A DNA stretch of 64,000 nt, taken from Sarocladium kiliense. Taxonomy: Eukaryota > Ascomycota > Sordariomycetes > Hypocreales > Sarocladiaceae. Made by a program: the position numbers and the translations under genes. The DNA lies in the NCBI GenBank assembly GCA_030734395.1, contig JAUZTG010000020.1, positions 1,984,001 to 2,048,000 of the forward strand, written 5' to 3'. Below the pieces are notes generated by a model. The model worked only from the letters and a program-made list of their open reading frames with translations. It was not told the origin of the DNA and did no database searches. Position 1 is the first letter of the stretch, and every line of letters begins with the position of its first letter. Shown here in pieces: positions 10,685-21,557 of this stretch.

Positions 10685-12412
10685 CTACCCTTGTAGTCGC
10701 GCTCGTTGCTTGTCTAGATACTGGGACAACGGGCCTTCAGGTGCATCCTCCCGACCCATCAGAATCTCTACCATCCTCAAGTTTTCACCATCGTGAAGAG
10801 TACTATTGCTCAACACTTCCTCCAGCTCGCCCCAGTTTCTAATGGATCGTGTGAATGAATTTTCAAGGGCCCCAAAAAACCGAGGTGCCTCCAGATACCG
10901 CCACGAGGCCACGTCGTTATACTTTTCAGTTAAACCGTGAATACAACGCTCGATGGTATACCCATCATTGTTGATGAGAAAGACAACCATATTGAGGTCA
11001 TGACGAATCATAGTCGATAACTCTTGGGCAGTCATCTGGAAGCTTCCATCACCCATCAGGAGAATGGTGCGTGCATTCTTGATCCCGTGGTAATTATCTG
11101 TGCTCATCAACTCCTTCTGAGCGAGTGCGGCGCCTTGGGCCGCAGGGAGCATATATCCAATTGAGAGCCAAGTGACTGGCCCAAAGTACTTGGCGTGGGA
11201 CGGCAAAGGAATATGTCGAGCTCCGTAGCCCGCTGTGCCAGTTTCTGCCATCAGAATATCTCCTGGTCGAAGGAAATTCCCGAGAAGGCGCCAAACATTC
11301 GCTTGGTCGATCAAGCCATCGGAAGGTAGGGTAGAGAATGACAGGAGACTATCCCTATGCAGATCGGGATATTTCTCGTACCTGTACAGCTTGGACAGGT
11401 CCAGACCCTGCACGAGTTGGGAAAGAAGGGGCTTTGCCGGGCAGTTTCGGATGGTCTCGCTAGCGAATTTGACCTCTGTATCCGTAAAGAGAACAGTGAC
11501 TCGGGGGTCCGGAATGCTTGAGAAGAGGAAGGTGTTGGTCGATGTAAAATGAGGGCCAAAACATAGGATTAGATCCGCTTGATCGATAAACTTCCGAGAC
11601 TTTGAGGTCTCAAAACTGCCATTGTAGACACCATGGACGTTCGGCAGTCCTTCGTCTATGAGCGACTTGGAGTATCCTGTAGTCCACGTCGGCCAACCAG
11701 TAGACTTGACCAGATGTTCTACCTCGTTTACCACCCCAATCGCCCGTACTTCCCCGTCGACGATGATGACAGGTTGTTTTGCTGTGTACATCTTCTCCAT
11801 GACCCTGGAGGCAGCAGAGCTAGTCACCTCATTTGAATGGTAACTTGGCAACGGCAACGCATGAGTGAGGCCCATTGCCGCAACTGGGGCATCAACCAAG
11901 TTAACTGGAACCTCGATGTACACAGGCCTGCTGTGTAGGAGACACTGTTGCAAGGCCCAGTCGATCTGCTCTGGGATGGTTCGGGTATCTAGGAGTCTGG
12001 TCTGGGCAACGGTAACGTGGCGATGGATCTCGGCGAAGCGTTCAAACTGCCCGTCCCCAAATGTGTGGTGGACGAGCAGCTTGGACTCCTGGGTCACTCG
12101 TGAAGGGGTACCCACGATGTGTACCACAGCAGCCCTTTCGGCGTAAGCTCCCGCGATAGCGTTGATCGCTGACAGTTCTCCAACACCAAACGTAGTAATA
12201 ATAGCGCCGATACCCTTCAAACGGGCATACCCGTCGGCTGCATATCCGGCGTTGAGTTCATTGGCATTGCCAACCCATGTCAAGCCAGTGGACTCGACGT
12301 AGTCAAGAAGGGTAAGATTGTAGTCGCCGGGGACGCCGTGGATGGCAGTGATGTTGAGCTGGCCTAGGCGCTGGAAGAGGTATTCCGCAACTTTAACAGA
12401 GGAATTCTTCAT
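10685..12412 (-). CDS. Thiamine-diphosphate 2-oxo-acid decarboxylase (pyruvate / indolepyruvate decarboxylase family)
   Basis: Intronless; 575 aa from the ATG at 12412 (MKNSSVKVAEYLFQRL), the normal family N-terminus. The open frame reaches back to 12559, but the extra 49 residues look like leader. Catalytic residues of yeast Pdc1 are all visible: Asp in GVPGDY (about 30), Glu in NANELNAGYAADGYAR (about 52), the His-His pair in LLVHHTFGDG (about 115-116), the ThDP-Mg motif MGDGSFQ ... INNDGYTIE with its terminal Glu. It should convert a 2-oxo acid to CO2 and an aldehyde in the cytosol. Sequence alone does not separate pyruvate from phenylpyruvate or indolepyruvate. The aminotransferase about 4 kb away makes an aromatic or branched-chain 2-oxo acid plausible. 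Confidence 0.9.
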   Translation of the reverse strand: MKNSSVKVAEYLFQRLGQLNITAIHGVPGDYNLTLLDYVESTGLTWVGNANELNAGYAADGYARLKGIGAIITTFGVGELSAINAIAGAYAERAAVVHIVGTPSRVTQESKLLVHHTFGDGQFERFAEIHRHVTVAQTRLLDTRTIPEQIDWALQQCLLHSRPVYIEVPVNLVDAPVAAMGLTHALPLPSYHSNEVTSSAASRVMEKMYTAKQPVIIVDGEVRAIGVVNEVEHLVKSTGWPTWTTGYSKSLIDEGLPNVHGVYNGSFETSKSRKFIDQADLILCFGPHFTSTNTFLFSSIPDPRVTVLFTDTEVKFASETIRNCPAKPLLSQLVQGLDLSKLYRYEKYPDLHRDSLLSFSTLPSDGLIDQANVWRLLGNFLRPGDILMAETGTAGYGARHIPLPSHAKYFGPVTWLSIGYMLPAAQGAALAQKELMSTDNYHGIKNARTILLMGDGSFQMTAQELSTMIRHDLNMVVFLINNDGYTIERCIHGLTEKYNDVASWRYLEAPRFFGALENSFTRSIRNWGELEEVLSNSTLHDGENLRMVEILMGREDAPEGPLSQYLDKQRARLQG

Positions 12413-12720
12413 AGTTGATAGAAATGATGAGACGAGTGGTTGCTTGGTGGTTGTACCGGATAAGATATCTTGGAACATGCAATGACATTTAACGGTAATA
12501 TATGCAGCAATGAACACAATCGCTTTGTTGGATGGGTGCCGACACCGGTGACGCTCCAAGGACCCTAGCTAACAAAGGGATGGGCGTCGGCTACCCTCGG
12601 GCGTTGCATGTAATTCGCGTACGTCGTCAATCATGGCGTACCAATGAACCATGATCTAAAATCGGGTTCTTTGGGCTAGATACTGCTTGATTGGACATGT
12701 TGTGCCGACCTCGGAGAAAG

Positions 12721-12752
12721 CATCGGAGAAAACTTGGAGGCTTTCTCCGATG
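12721..12752. repeat. Perfect 11-bp inverted repeat CATCGGAGAAA / TTTCTCCGATG
   Basis: Arms at 12721-12731 and 12742-12752 flank a 10-nt loop. A further direct copy of TCGGAGAAA lies at 12711-12719. It is about 310 bp upstream of the decarboxylase start and resembles a paired Zn2Cys6 operator. Confidence 0.6.
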
Positions 12753-12874
12753 AGGTCTGTTCAACATCTTGACTCACCGACGGTGATTTATTTCGATACC
12801 TCGGTCCTGAATATTATTTAAGGCCCATTACAGCCAGCTAATTCGCGGATCTAACCAGGCTGCCGCGAAATAGT

Positions 12875-12888
12875 CCCCCCCCCCCCCC
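12875..12888 (+). repeat. C14 homopolymer
   Basis: A run of 14 C in an otherwise mixed-composition promoter region. Its true length may be uncertain because of sequencing slippage. Confidence 0.7.
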
Positions 12889-13322
12889 AAGGTTGGAACT
12901 CGGGGCACTTCCTAACTCGGGAGCAGTGGCAGTCCACCAGAGGACAGTATAAGATAGCACAAATCTGGAGAGGTGTTTTTGGGTAACTTTTGGCATTTAG
13001 TAAGCTCTCGGCAGCTGAAGAATTGTATATCCCACTTTCATCGTGGTGTTCACTCCCCCGAAATGGCTTGGGCTAAGTGCAGACGGTGAAGAACTCTTCG
13101 ATTACAGCAGCATGTAGTTCATCAACTGACGACAACAACCAGAAGCCAGGATCGCTGATACCGTTAGCGTCTCTGAGTTCCTCAAAAAGAGGGTTACTGT
13201 AGACGCCCATTTGCTCAAGTACGGGATCTTTTCACATGTGCTCTGACGGGTAGAACATACACTGCTTCGTCCTGCTCTTTCCACCCCACGGCTGTCCCAT
13301 TCAGAAGACTTTTTTCTGTCCC

Positions 13323-15752
13323 ATGGAACCCACAAAGCTCCCTACAAGCAAGGTTGCGCAACCAAGGCCAAAATCGCCGAAGAAGCCCTGCAGACGAGCA
13401 GGAAGAGCTTGTCTCCATTGTCGCCGTCGCAAAGTACGCTGTGAGATGTGACTCGCAGAGAGGGCACGTGCATACAAACTGCCTTCTCGATGAGAAGCGG
13501 TGCGGGTTGCAAAGAGGGCGCAGAGGGTAGGTTGCATGGTACGCGTTCGCCAAGGAAGAGTACTGATGTCTAGAAAAGGAATATCCTCGGCCACGGAGTC
13601 AAGGTTATACCTATTGAGAGGCCGTCGCCAGAATATCCAGTCGGCGCGAACGGACCGTCGACTGGGGAAACTCACGCAAGTGATTCGATTGTCAACTCTA
13701 TTTCTAGCCCATGCTTTGAAGAGCCACCAGAAAAGACTACCTGCACGAGCATGACGGGCGACGAGGCACAGCTATTGCATCTGCTGAACGCGTCTGTTGG
13801 TCCAAGGCAAGGACTTGTAAATGATTCTACCAAAGAAGTGGTTGAGGATCTAATGGCCCTGGACAAACCGCTAAAGTCCAACATGGAGAGCCTCATCCAT
13901 GCTCCCCTGAGTGAGATGCACGACTCCACCGTTACTCAGCTCTCATCAAGCGTTCAAGTTCCTTTCAGCTACTACCCCTTCGCTGATTTGGCTTGTTTAG
14001 GTGCCCTTCCATTGTCAGACGTCGCCTTTCTCGAGTCCCAGGTTAGCCTGCATCTCCCCACCCGTATCTTACTCGACGCGTTGATGCACCATGATTTCCT
14101 TCACATCCACCCAGTCTTGCCTCTTATCCATGAAGGCGACTTCTGGGAAGTGTATCAACAGAGAGTAGGGGACTCCTCACCACCGAGAATATCTTTGCCC
14201 GTCTTACACGCGATGCTATTCGCATCTTGCACCTTTGTTTGCGATGCCACCGTGAGGCGGCTGGGTTACTCCGATGTTCGGTCAATGAGAGTATCGTTCT
14301 TCCGACGAGCCGAACTCTTGTTGAACTTTAGGGCACATCTATCCCTCTCTCCTCAGCGCAGGCAGCCCTTCTCTCATTTTCATCCATGTCCACGAGGAAG
14401 AAAGTCGATACGTCGTGGCTTACAAGCGCTATCGAAAATGCTAGGCTTGCCGACGCCCACCAGTACCCTGCGGCATCCAAATCAGTCGATTCTGCACAGA
14501 AATGCCTGATTAAGAGGGTGTGGTGGTGCTGCATCATTAGGGATCGATCGCTCAGCCTTTTGATGAGGCATCCGATCCTCATCACGAAGGATGACTTTGA
14601 CTTCACGGCCGATCGCCTTCAAGTCCAGGATTTTGAAGATGAATTCGAACGATCAAAGGTCTATGACACTACCACAAAGGAGAAACTAGCCCGAATTCTC
14701 ATCCAACAAGTCAACCTCTTCGTCGCCCTTACAGACGCCTTGGTACTGATGTTCCCGCACGATGGCGCTCGGGGAATGTCCTTTGCTCGAGGTACCGAGG
14801 TTTCAAAATGTGTCTACCAGTCTAAACAACGACTAGATGGGTGGTATATAGACACCGGTTTGGAACTCCCAGAGAAGGCCCTATCTATGATGGCAGCACC
14901 AGGCTCCTGGAAAGGGCGGGAAGCGTCCCACGAATCGATATTCCTCTACACCAATCTCGTGCTCATGTATTATTACACTGCACATATGATTCTTTACAAC
15001 TACGAGGTATTACATCTTTGCGTCTTCCAACGACCTCCCGATATCTCTCAGTCGTCTATAGCCGTCATCTACGACAGCTTGCATGGTTTACAAGACGCGG
15101 TATGAGGTCTCTCCATATGCTATGGGGCACTTGTCGAGCGAGAACTTGTCCAATGGCTTCCCAACTCGGCTGTTGGCTTTACAGTCTTGCCACTGATCCT
15201 CAAGGCCATCAACGATAGATTTTGTGAGCCTACGTTCCAGTTCCAGCCCGGCTCAGACCAAGATACTCCCGGAACCGAAAGTCAAGCCCATTTTCTGGTC
15301 GCCGCGATGAAAGTCTACCAAACCCGCTATGATAGTGTGGACTGGATCTATGACATTGTCAAATACATCATTGATCTGGCCATGCCAAAGCCCGAGAGCC
15401 AACCAGCAAGTTTCGACTGGATCGATATGCTAGCCTTCCAGCCAAACCTCTATCTTAAGCTGGTCTTGAGTGTAGATATCTGCCTCAGCAAGGGACGATC
15501 TCCGTAACTCATCTTCTTGACGCCACGACGCAACGGGAAACCGATTTACCATTCCTGGAACACTTCGACGTAGGTGAAAGGGAAAACCTTGATTCAGCCA
15601 GTGAAGTTGTCCGCGACAATTCTACCTCACCTGCGGCTGATTCTACACTGGAATTCCCGTGTAGTAGCCTCGAGGATAGCCAACCCACACTTGAGGATTT
15701 TGCACGCCAGGACTGTATGGGTTTATTCGGGACCTTGATTGATGCTTTGTAG
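13323..15752 (+). pseudogene. Broken Zn2Cys6 transcription factor (cutinase-regulator-like family)
   Basis: The ATG at 13323 opens a zinc cluster (CLHCRRRKVRC) that hits TGA at 13449. Its second half (TNCLLDEKRC) is in another frame, consistent with two 2-nt insertions near 13446 and 13472. A good intron (13527-13573, GTAGGT...TACTGATGTCTAG) then joins to the wrong frame. The middle region is excellent (VPFSYYPF, HIHPVLPLIHEGDFWEVY, RRAELLLNF) up to about 14341, where the frame must shift by -1 or +2 to continue as AQAALLSFSS...RVWWCCIIRDR. An in-frame TGA at 15103-15105 follows, then WLPNSAVGFTVLPLIL, another frameshift near 15499, and an 80-codon acidic tail ending TAG at 15750-15752. At least five lesions, none explained by introns, so no functional regulator can be made. 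Confidence 0.85.
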
Positions 15753-16632
15753 TTCTGTGCACATTATCTAAGCCCTCAGACGTTATTGTATTGTGTTGCT
15801 GGACATTCGAAGGTTCCAACTCGTCCATATCTCTTCACAGCAGGTTAAATTAACTTAATTGCATTGCAACAACACGATGACGCTTGCAACTGGCCAACTC
15901 CAAGCTTTCGTTAACCCTATGTGCCATATTAGAAGGGTGTGATTCCAGCATGATTGTGATGTGATGCTGCCGTTAATGTCGTTCAGTTAGCCATACTTTG
16001 CATGGTGTGGAGCATCATATATGAGCTAATTGCCTCGGTACCTGTTTAAAGGCTCACCTTTTGCCATTAGAATAGTGTTTATTGAGTTTCATACATGGCT
16101 TACCCCGTTCCTTGTTCCTTTTCAGGCGCACTGGCCTGGATATCCTGCAGGCTACGCTCTCGTCGGCATTGGAAACAAACACAACCCATCTAAATATCGA
16201 AAACCTGTAGCTGATTAGGCATCCTCATAGTTTCGGTCTAGTTTCGGTACAGCAAGAACAACTCAGGGAGTTGCCATGCCGTGAATGAATGACATACTGA
16301 CTACTAGGGAGGCCTGATGGCGATTTGCAAGGCGGATTTCCGATCATTTAGGACTTCCGATTTGACGGTCCCGATACCGCAATCCCCGAATTCTCGGCGT
16401 AATCTCGTATGATACTCCGAGGCTGACGTTTCGCCGACGCAAGAGTCCCCACTCTAAGCAGCATTCCCGATATTGCGCTGGCCGGCCCGATATCGCCGGC
16501 ATGGAGATTGAGTGTAGCATAAAGGAACTTTGACTGTTAAAGACGACAGAAGTTGTTCAAAACTTGCTCTCTTGTTTCGAGAGGGATAACATCGATCAAC
16601 CTAACTAAGTTGACGCTCTGTGCCAAGACATC
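15753..16632. promoter_or_regulatory. Promoter region of the aminotransferase
   Basis: 880 bp. From 16337 to 16500 it is dense in CGA/CCG words: TTCCGAT twice, CTCCGA at 16415-16420 (in ACTCCGAGGC), CCCGATAT twice. The 10-mer ACTCCGAGGC recurs in the MetRS promoter. No gene seen. Confidence 0.55.
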
Positions 16633-18423
16633 ATGGTTCACTCAACTACCGTCGATCCCACCGAGGCAACCAAAACCAATAACTGCCTCTCCCCTTTCGA
16701 CATTATCCGGAAGAGAAGAGCTGCAGCCGGGAAACTTGTTGCTGGTGTAGCCGCTGTCTCGAACAGCGACTTGTTTCGGTCCACTGTTAGTCTATCCGCC
16801 TCTTTGACACTCTGTGCTAACAGGCTGCAGCACCAAACTCCTGAAAAGCCTATGGCCAAGGATTGGAATTGTTCATCTTCCCCATCGCCCTCACCGATAT
16901 GTCTTTGCTAATGCAGTCATGTAGCCCACTTTAGCCGCGAGAGCCTTTCTCGACCACCCTGTATCCTCAAACAGGCTGCTAGCTATCTCGGCACGCCTGG
17001 ACTCATCTCACTCGGAGGTGGCCTCCCCTCGAGCGAGTATTTTCCTTATTCCAGCATTTCAATGGTCATACCGAGGCCGCCTCATTTTGAAGAAAAGGAT
17101 ATGCTTTCCCAAAACGCGAACTTGACGCAGACGGTCACGATAGGGAAGTACGATGTGAGAGATGGAATCTCAGAGTATGATCTTTCCATCGCCCTCAACT
17201 ACGGCCAAGCGACTGGGTCGCCTCAAATGACACGCTTCATCACGGAGCATACTGAGCTTATCTTTAATCCTCCCTACTCTGATTGGCAGGTATGTCAAAC
17301 TGTAGGTAGCACCAGCGCTCTCGAGCAGACTATACGGATGCTCTGTGATCGCGATCGGGGCGACACAGTTCTGACAGAGGCATACACGTTTGCTACGGCA
17401 TTGGAGACCATATCCCCCCAAGGGATAATGGTCGCCGGTGTCAAAATGGACGACCAAGGACTCATTCCAGATGAAATGGATAAAGTCCTAAGCTCGTGGG
17501 ATGCCGAGTCTCGTGGCAGTCGGAAACCGCATGTGCTTTATACAGTACCTTCTGGGCAGAACCCAACCGGAGCCACCCAAGGTGCTGAACGACGTCAGGC
17601 TATCTACACTATTTGCCAAAAGCACAATGTCTTTATCATTGAAGATGAGCCGTACTACTTTCTTCAAATGCAGCCCTATCTTGGCAAGGGCGCCTTGGCC
17701 ACAGAGGAAGTGGAATCGCTGGAGGATTTCCTTGCAGGCCTGGTTCCGTCTTTCATCAGTCTCGATGTTGACGGACGCGTGCTTCGGATGGACTCCTTCT
17801 CCAAAGTGCTCGCCCCAGGATCTAGGATGGGCTGGATTACGGCTAGCAAGCAGGTAATTCAACGATACCTCCGTCACGCTGAAGTTGCCAACCAAGGTCC
17901 TGGAGGGCTGGCACAAGTCCTACTATGGAAGCTGCTCGATGAAACATGGGGCCACGAGGGCTACCTTAGGTGGCTTCAAAATCTGAAGATTAACTACACG
18001 AGAAGACGCAACATGTTGCTTGCTGCTTGCGAGGAGTTCCTGCCGAAAGAGCTTGTGAGCTGGACTCCGCCGTCAGCCGGAATGTTTGTGAGTTTCTCAC
18101 AGTCCCTCGGAGAGTTTTGAGCTCTGAAGTGTTGTTGGATTATCAACACTAATATTGATTCATAGTTGTGGCTCAAAATCAACCACTCGGAGCACCCGGA
18201 GTACCCCTATCGGCCCCTTCTCGAGATAGAAGAGGAAATCTTTCATAGTGCCCTTGGCAATGGAGTGCTCTGTGCTCGAGGGTCTTGGTTCCGCGCAGAA
18301 CCGGATACCCCTCTGGGAGAGCTCTTCTTTCGCACCACGTTCGCAAGTGCTACCGAGGAGGCAATGGGTACGGCTGTCCAGCGACTGGGTACTGCTATCA
18401 GAGTATCGTTTGGATATAGATAG
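16633..18423 (+). CDS. Aro8-like PLP aminotransferase (aromatic amino acid / 2-aminoadipate type)
   Basis: Four exons, 537 aa: 16633-16785, 16831-16870, 16925-18087, 18166-18423. Introns are 45, 54 and 78 nt; the second uses a weak GTTCAT donor but restores KDWNSHFSRES, and the third restores GMFLWLKI. Fold-type I aminotransferase motifs are present: GLISLGGGLPSSEYFP, SGQNPTGAT, DEPYYFLQ, and the PLP lysine in DSFSKVLAPGSRMGW (about residue 357). The family exchanges amino groups between aromatic amino acids (or 2-aminoadipate) and 2-oxo acids in the cytosol. Beside a 2-oxo-acid decarboxylase it fits the first Ehrlich step. No lesion found. The start was chosen because MVHSTTVDP... leads directly into a family-like N-terminal stretch (SPFDIIRKRRAAAGKL). 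Confidence 0.88.
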
Positions 18424-18965
18424 ACATTAAAGCAAGTCAAGACTGAAACAGGTGATTCATAGAATCCAACTTGAATCATGATGTATTAGGGATGACCATT
18501 TGAATCCTCGTCGATGTGTCTCCTGTTACTTAAGGGAAAATATTGTTCGCCACTTTTAATGGCCATGAGAGTCTTCTTCGATTTGATCCTACAATCGTTT
18601 GCTGGGCATTTCCTGTATTGACAACAGTGGAGCGTAGAGGATGATCTCGAGTGGGGGGACTTGCAGCTACAATGCAACCATCTCGTCCTCTATGAATTAC
18701 GCTTTGTCTTGAAGGTGCTGTTATCATCTACTATGCCAAAATTATATTATATTCTGATGTTTTCATGGGTTGATAACTGGGCCTTTGCTAAAGTATTCGC
18801 ACCAGACTAATGTTTCCCTGTACAAGCGGCCAGGGACAAGTCCCCGTTGCGAACCATTTTTAAGTGGCTATTAATCGACAAAAGCACAGTGCGTGTTCAG
18901 TGTGAAAGTATATAGTGGCATAAGTTCAGCTTGTGTAGAGATGTATAAACCCCAGCGAGAACTGT
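18424..18965. other. Convergent gap between aminotransferase and MetRS
   Basis: 542 bp between two stop codons; AT-rich stretch near 18735-18760. No coding signal. Confidence 0.5.
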
Positions 18966-21557
18966 CTATCTAACGGTTGCGTTCTCCAGACTTGAAACGG
19001 TACAAGACACACCACTTTCGTTGACTAGCCTGCTGCCACCCAACCTTGTTCCCTCGTTAAAAGCGGTAGGCAACACAGTTGCAGTAATGTTGTCGCGCAG
19101 AACCACCACCTCGCGGTCAGAGTTTGTTCTGAGCGCCCCTTGCAAGATCTCCCAAATCTTTTCCTTCGGTTTCAAGACAGGATCCGGTGTGCAAACTTCC
19201 CAGCCTTCGAAAGAGAGTCTTTCTCCTGGCTTAGCACCAGCAGGTGGATCAACCAGCTCGATGATGCTGTCATTATCCTCGCTGGGTACGGCAGCTAGTA
19301 ACATTGCTCCTGACTTGACTCCTCTCATTGTGACTGGCTTGAGATTGGCGACCACCACAACCGAGCGGTCTTGGAGTCTAGAAAGGGGCATCTTGCCCTT
19401 CAGCCCCGAGCAGACAGTTCTTACCGTGGTGCCTGTCTCAATGTCCCAGCTAGTGTTCGCTGTGCCCGGCTTGTCCCCACAATCAACCGTGGAGACATAT
19501 AACGAGTCGGCATCTGGGTGTTCATTGGCCCGTAGAATCTTGCCGACTCGCAGATCAACTCTACTCGGGAGGAAAGCCTCAACATTTCCCGATGGCTTCC
19601 CATTTGTCTTGTTCTGGTGCTTTGCCTTGACTTGGCCGACCTTGGCCGAGTCGTTGACACCCTTCGAGGACCCAGGTGACCCACCAAAGCGTTCTCGCCA
19701 TTCACCTATCTGCTTCTCATCGATCCTCCGAAATAGGTGCTTTGGCTCTCCTAACTTGTGGCCTGGTAGAAGGTCCCGGCCAGTCCACTGATCGGGGATA
19801 GTGCGAAGAGGTGCATTGAGCTGAGCTACGATCTCGGCGGATACTGTAGGGATGAATGGCGACATCAAGGCGGAAAGGAGATACACCAGGTTCAGCCCAC
19901 GACCTACTACCGAAGCGGCTCGAGAAAAGTCGTCTATTACCAATGCCGAGCCAAAAGTATTTTCGGTTAGGTATTGGTTACCACGAGTCGATATGCCCAT
20001 TGCTGTCTCTAGCACAGACCGTAACCGGACGGCTTCCATGTTGTCGAGGTACGTAGCAAGTAGAGTGTTGACGTGGTCTTGAAGGGAAGAGAAGTGAGGA
20101 TCTGGTACGTCGGGACAATAGTCCGGGACATGACCATCAAAGTGTTTGACGGTAAATTTGATCAGACGATTGACAAGGTTTCCCAAGTTGGCCAACAGCT
20201 CAGAGTTGTTCTTGAACATGAATGATGTCCAGTCGAACCGAGCGTCGCCGGTCTCAGGGCGTGACTAAAGGAGGTAGTACCTCCAGACAGATGCAGATGC
20301 GCCTGTATCTGCGGCATCGTTGCCAAAGACACCAATGCCTCGAGACTTAGAGAACTTGCCGTCCTGGTAATTAAGATAATCGGTCGCATCAAGATAATAA
20401 CACTTAGTCCATGTCTCTCCTGTGCCGACCAGACTTGAAGGGAAGACGATGGAGTGGAAAGGGACGTTGTCTTTGCCCATGAACTGGTAAAGCTTGACCT
20501 CGTCGGGGTTCCTCCACCACTGTTCCCAGTGAGGGGTATTGTTGGCCGTGATGGAGACGTAGCCGATGCAGGCGTCAAACCACACGTACAACACCTTATT
20601 TTCGTATCCTGGCAGCGGCACTGGAGTTCCCCATTTTAGGTCTCGGGTGATCGGCCTGGGGATCAGGCCTTCTCTGAGCAGTGCTTCAGTGATGCGGGCA
20701 CCATTCTTCGACCAGCCGCTGCCCTCGACCGAAGTAGAAAACCATGCTCCGACTCGGGCCTCAAGCTTGTCCAAGCGTAGATATTGGTGCCTTGTTTCTC
20801 TCGGAACGGGAGCTGCGCCGTCGAGCCTGCAGCGTGGGTTTACCAGCTCCAATGCATTCAGCAGGTTACCGCACTGGTCGCACTGGTCTCCTCTCGCGTC
20901 ATGGTACTGGCAACGTGGACAGGTACCTTCAATGAATCTGTCGGCGAGAAATGCATCGTGCTTGGGGCAGTAAGGCTGCAATACAGTCTGCTCCTCGAGG
21001 AACCCGTTGGTATGGAGCTTGGTGAAGATGTGTTGCGCGATCTCAGTCTGCTTCTGGGTGGTGGTGCGGCCAAAGTAGTCAAAATCGATGTCGAACCATT
21101 CGTATATCTGGCGGTGTAGGGCATGATACTTGTTGCACAGCTCCAAGGGTGTGACTCCCTCTTGAAGTGCTCTAGTCTCGGTCGCCGTGCCGTACTCATC
21201 AGTTCCACTGACGTAGAGGGTGTTCCGATTTCGAGCTTTGTTGTACCGGCTGAAGACATCTGCACTGAGCACACTGCCGATAATGTTACCCAGATGGGGG
21301 ACGTTGTTGACGTATGGAAGGGCGCTTGTCACCAGCACATTTCGCTGGCCAGGCACCGGGAGAGGATCGCGAATGGCACGAACAAACTCGACGTCAGGAC
21401 TGAGCTTTTGATGAGCCATCAAGGGCGACCGAACAATCCTGGAACTGATGTGTAGATGACAGACTTGGGGTGACAGGAGAGCCCAGATGGGGAGTAGGGT
21501 TCTGGCAAGAAGCGAGTTCCTGGTTACGGCTCTGATTACTCGTTTTGCGTAGGCCAT
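18966..21557 (-). CDS. Methionyl-tRNA synthetase with C-terminal tRNA-binding domain, interrupted by in-frame TAG (possible pseudogene)
   Basis: One frame from 21557 to 18966 (863 codons plus stop) encodes a eukaryotic cytosolic-type MetRS and carries one stop, TAG at 20265-20267. The break falls between RYYLL and SRPETGDARFDW, where homologs read through (YLLxxRPE), so it replaces a coding residue. Upstream are the HIGH-type HLGN (88-91), CxxC zinc knuckles and KFSKS (about 401-405). Downstream are the anticodon-binding helices (NNSELLANLGNLVNR) and an EMAPII/Arc1-type domain (VDLRVGKI ... HPDADSLYV). Bases around the stop offer no intron of workable size. A basic N-terminus starts at 21557, and Met47 (21419) could start a cytosolic form. 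It should charge tRNA-Met; as written only a truncated catalytic part is made unless the stop is read through or is a sequence error. Confidence 0.87.

Larger units (their letters stand above)
12413..13322. promoter_or_regulatory. Divergent region between decarboxylase and regulator pseudogene
   Basis: 910 bp. Contains TCGGAG at 12711 and 12723, CTCCGA at 12745, a perfect 11-bp inverted repeat, and a C14 homopolymer at 12875-12888. No coding region recognised. Confidence 0.55.

Noticed and set aside
12413..12559. 49-residue N-terminal extension of the decarboxylase
   Set aside because: Pyruvate-decarboxylase proteins begin just before the AEYLFQRL block; the extension shows no clear targeting signal and reads like leader.
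20220..20300. Intron that would remove the TAG in MetRS
   Set aside because: The only local GT...AG pair is about 15 nt apart, below any workable size, and larger ones would delete conserved KMSKS-region sequence.
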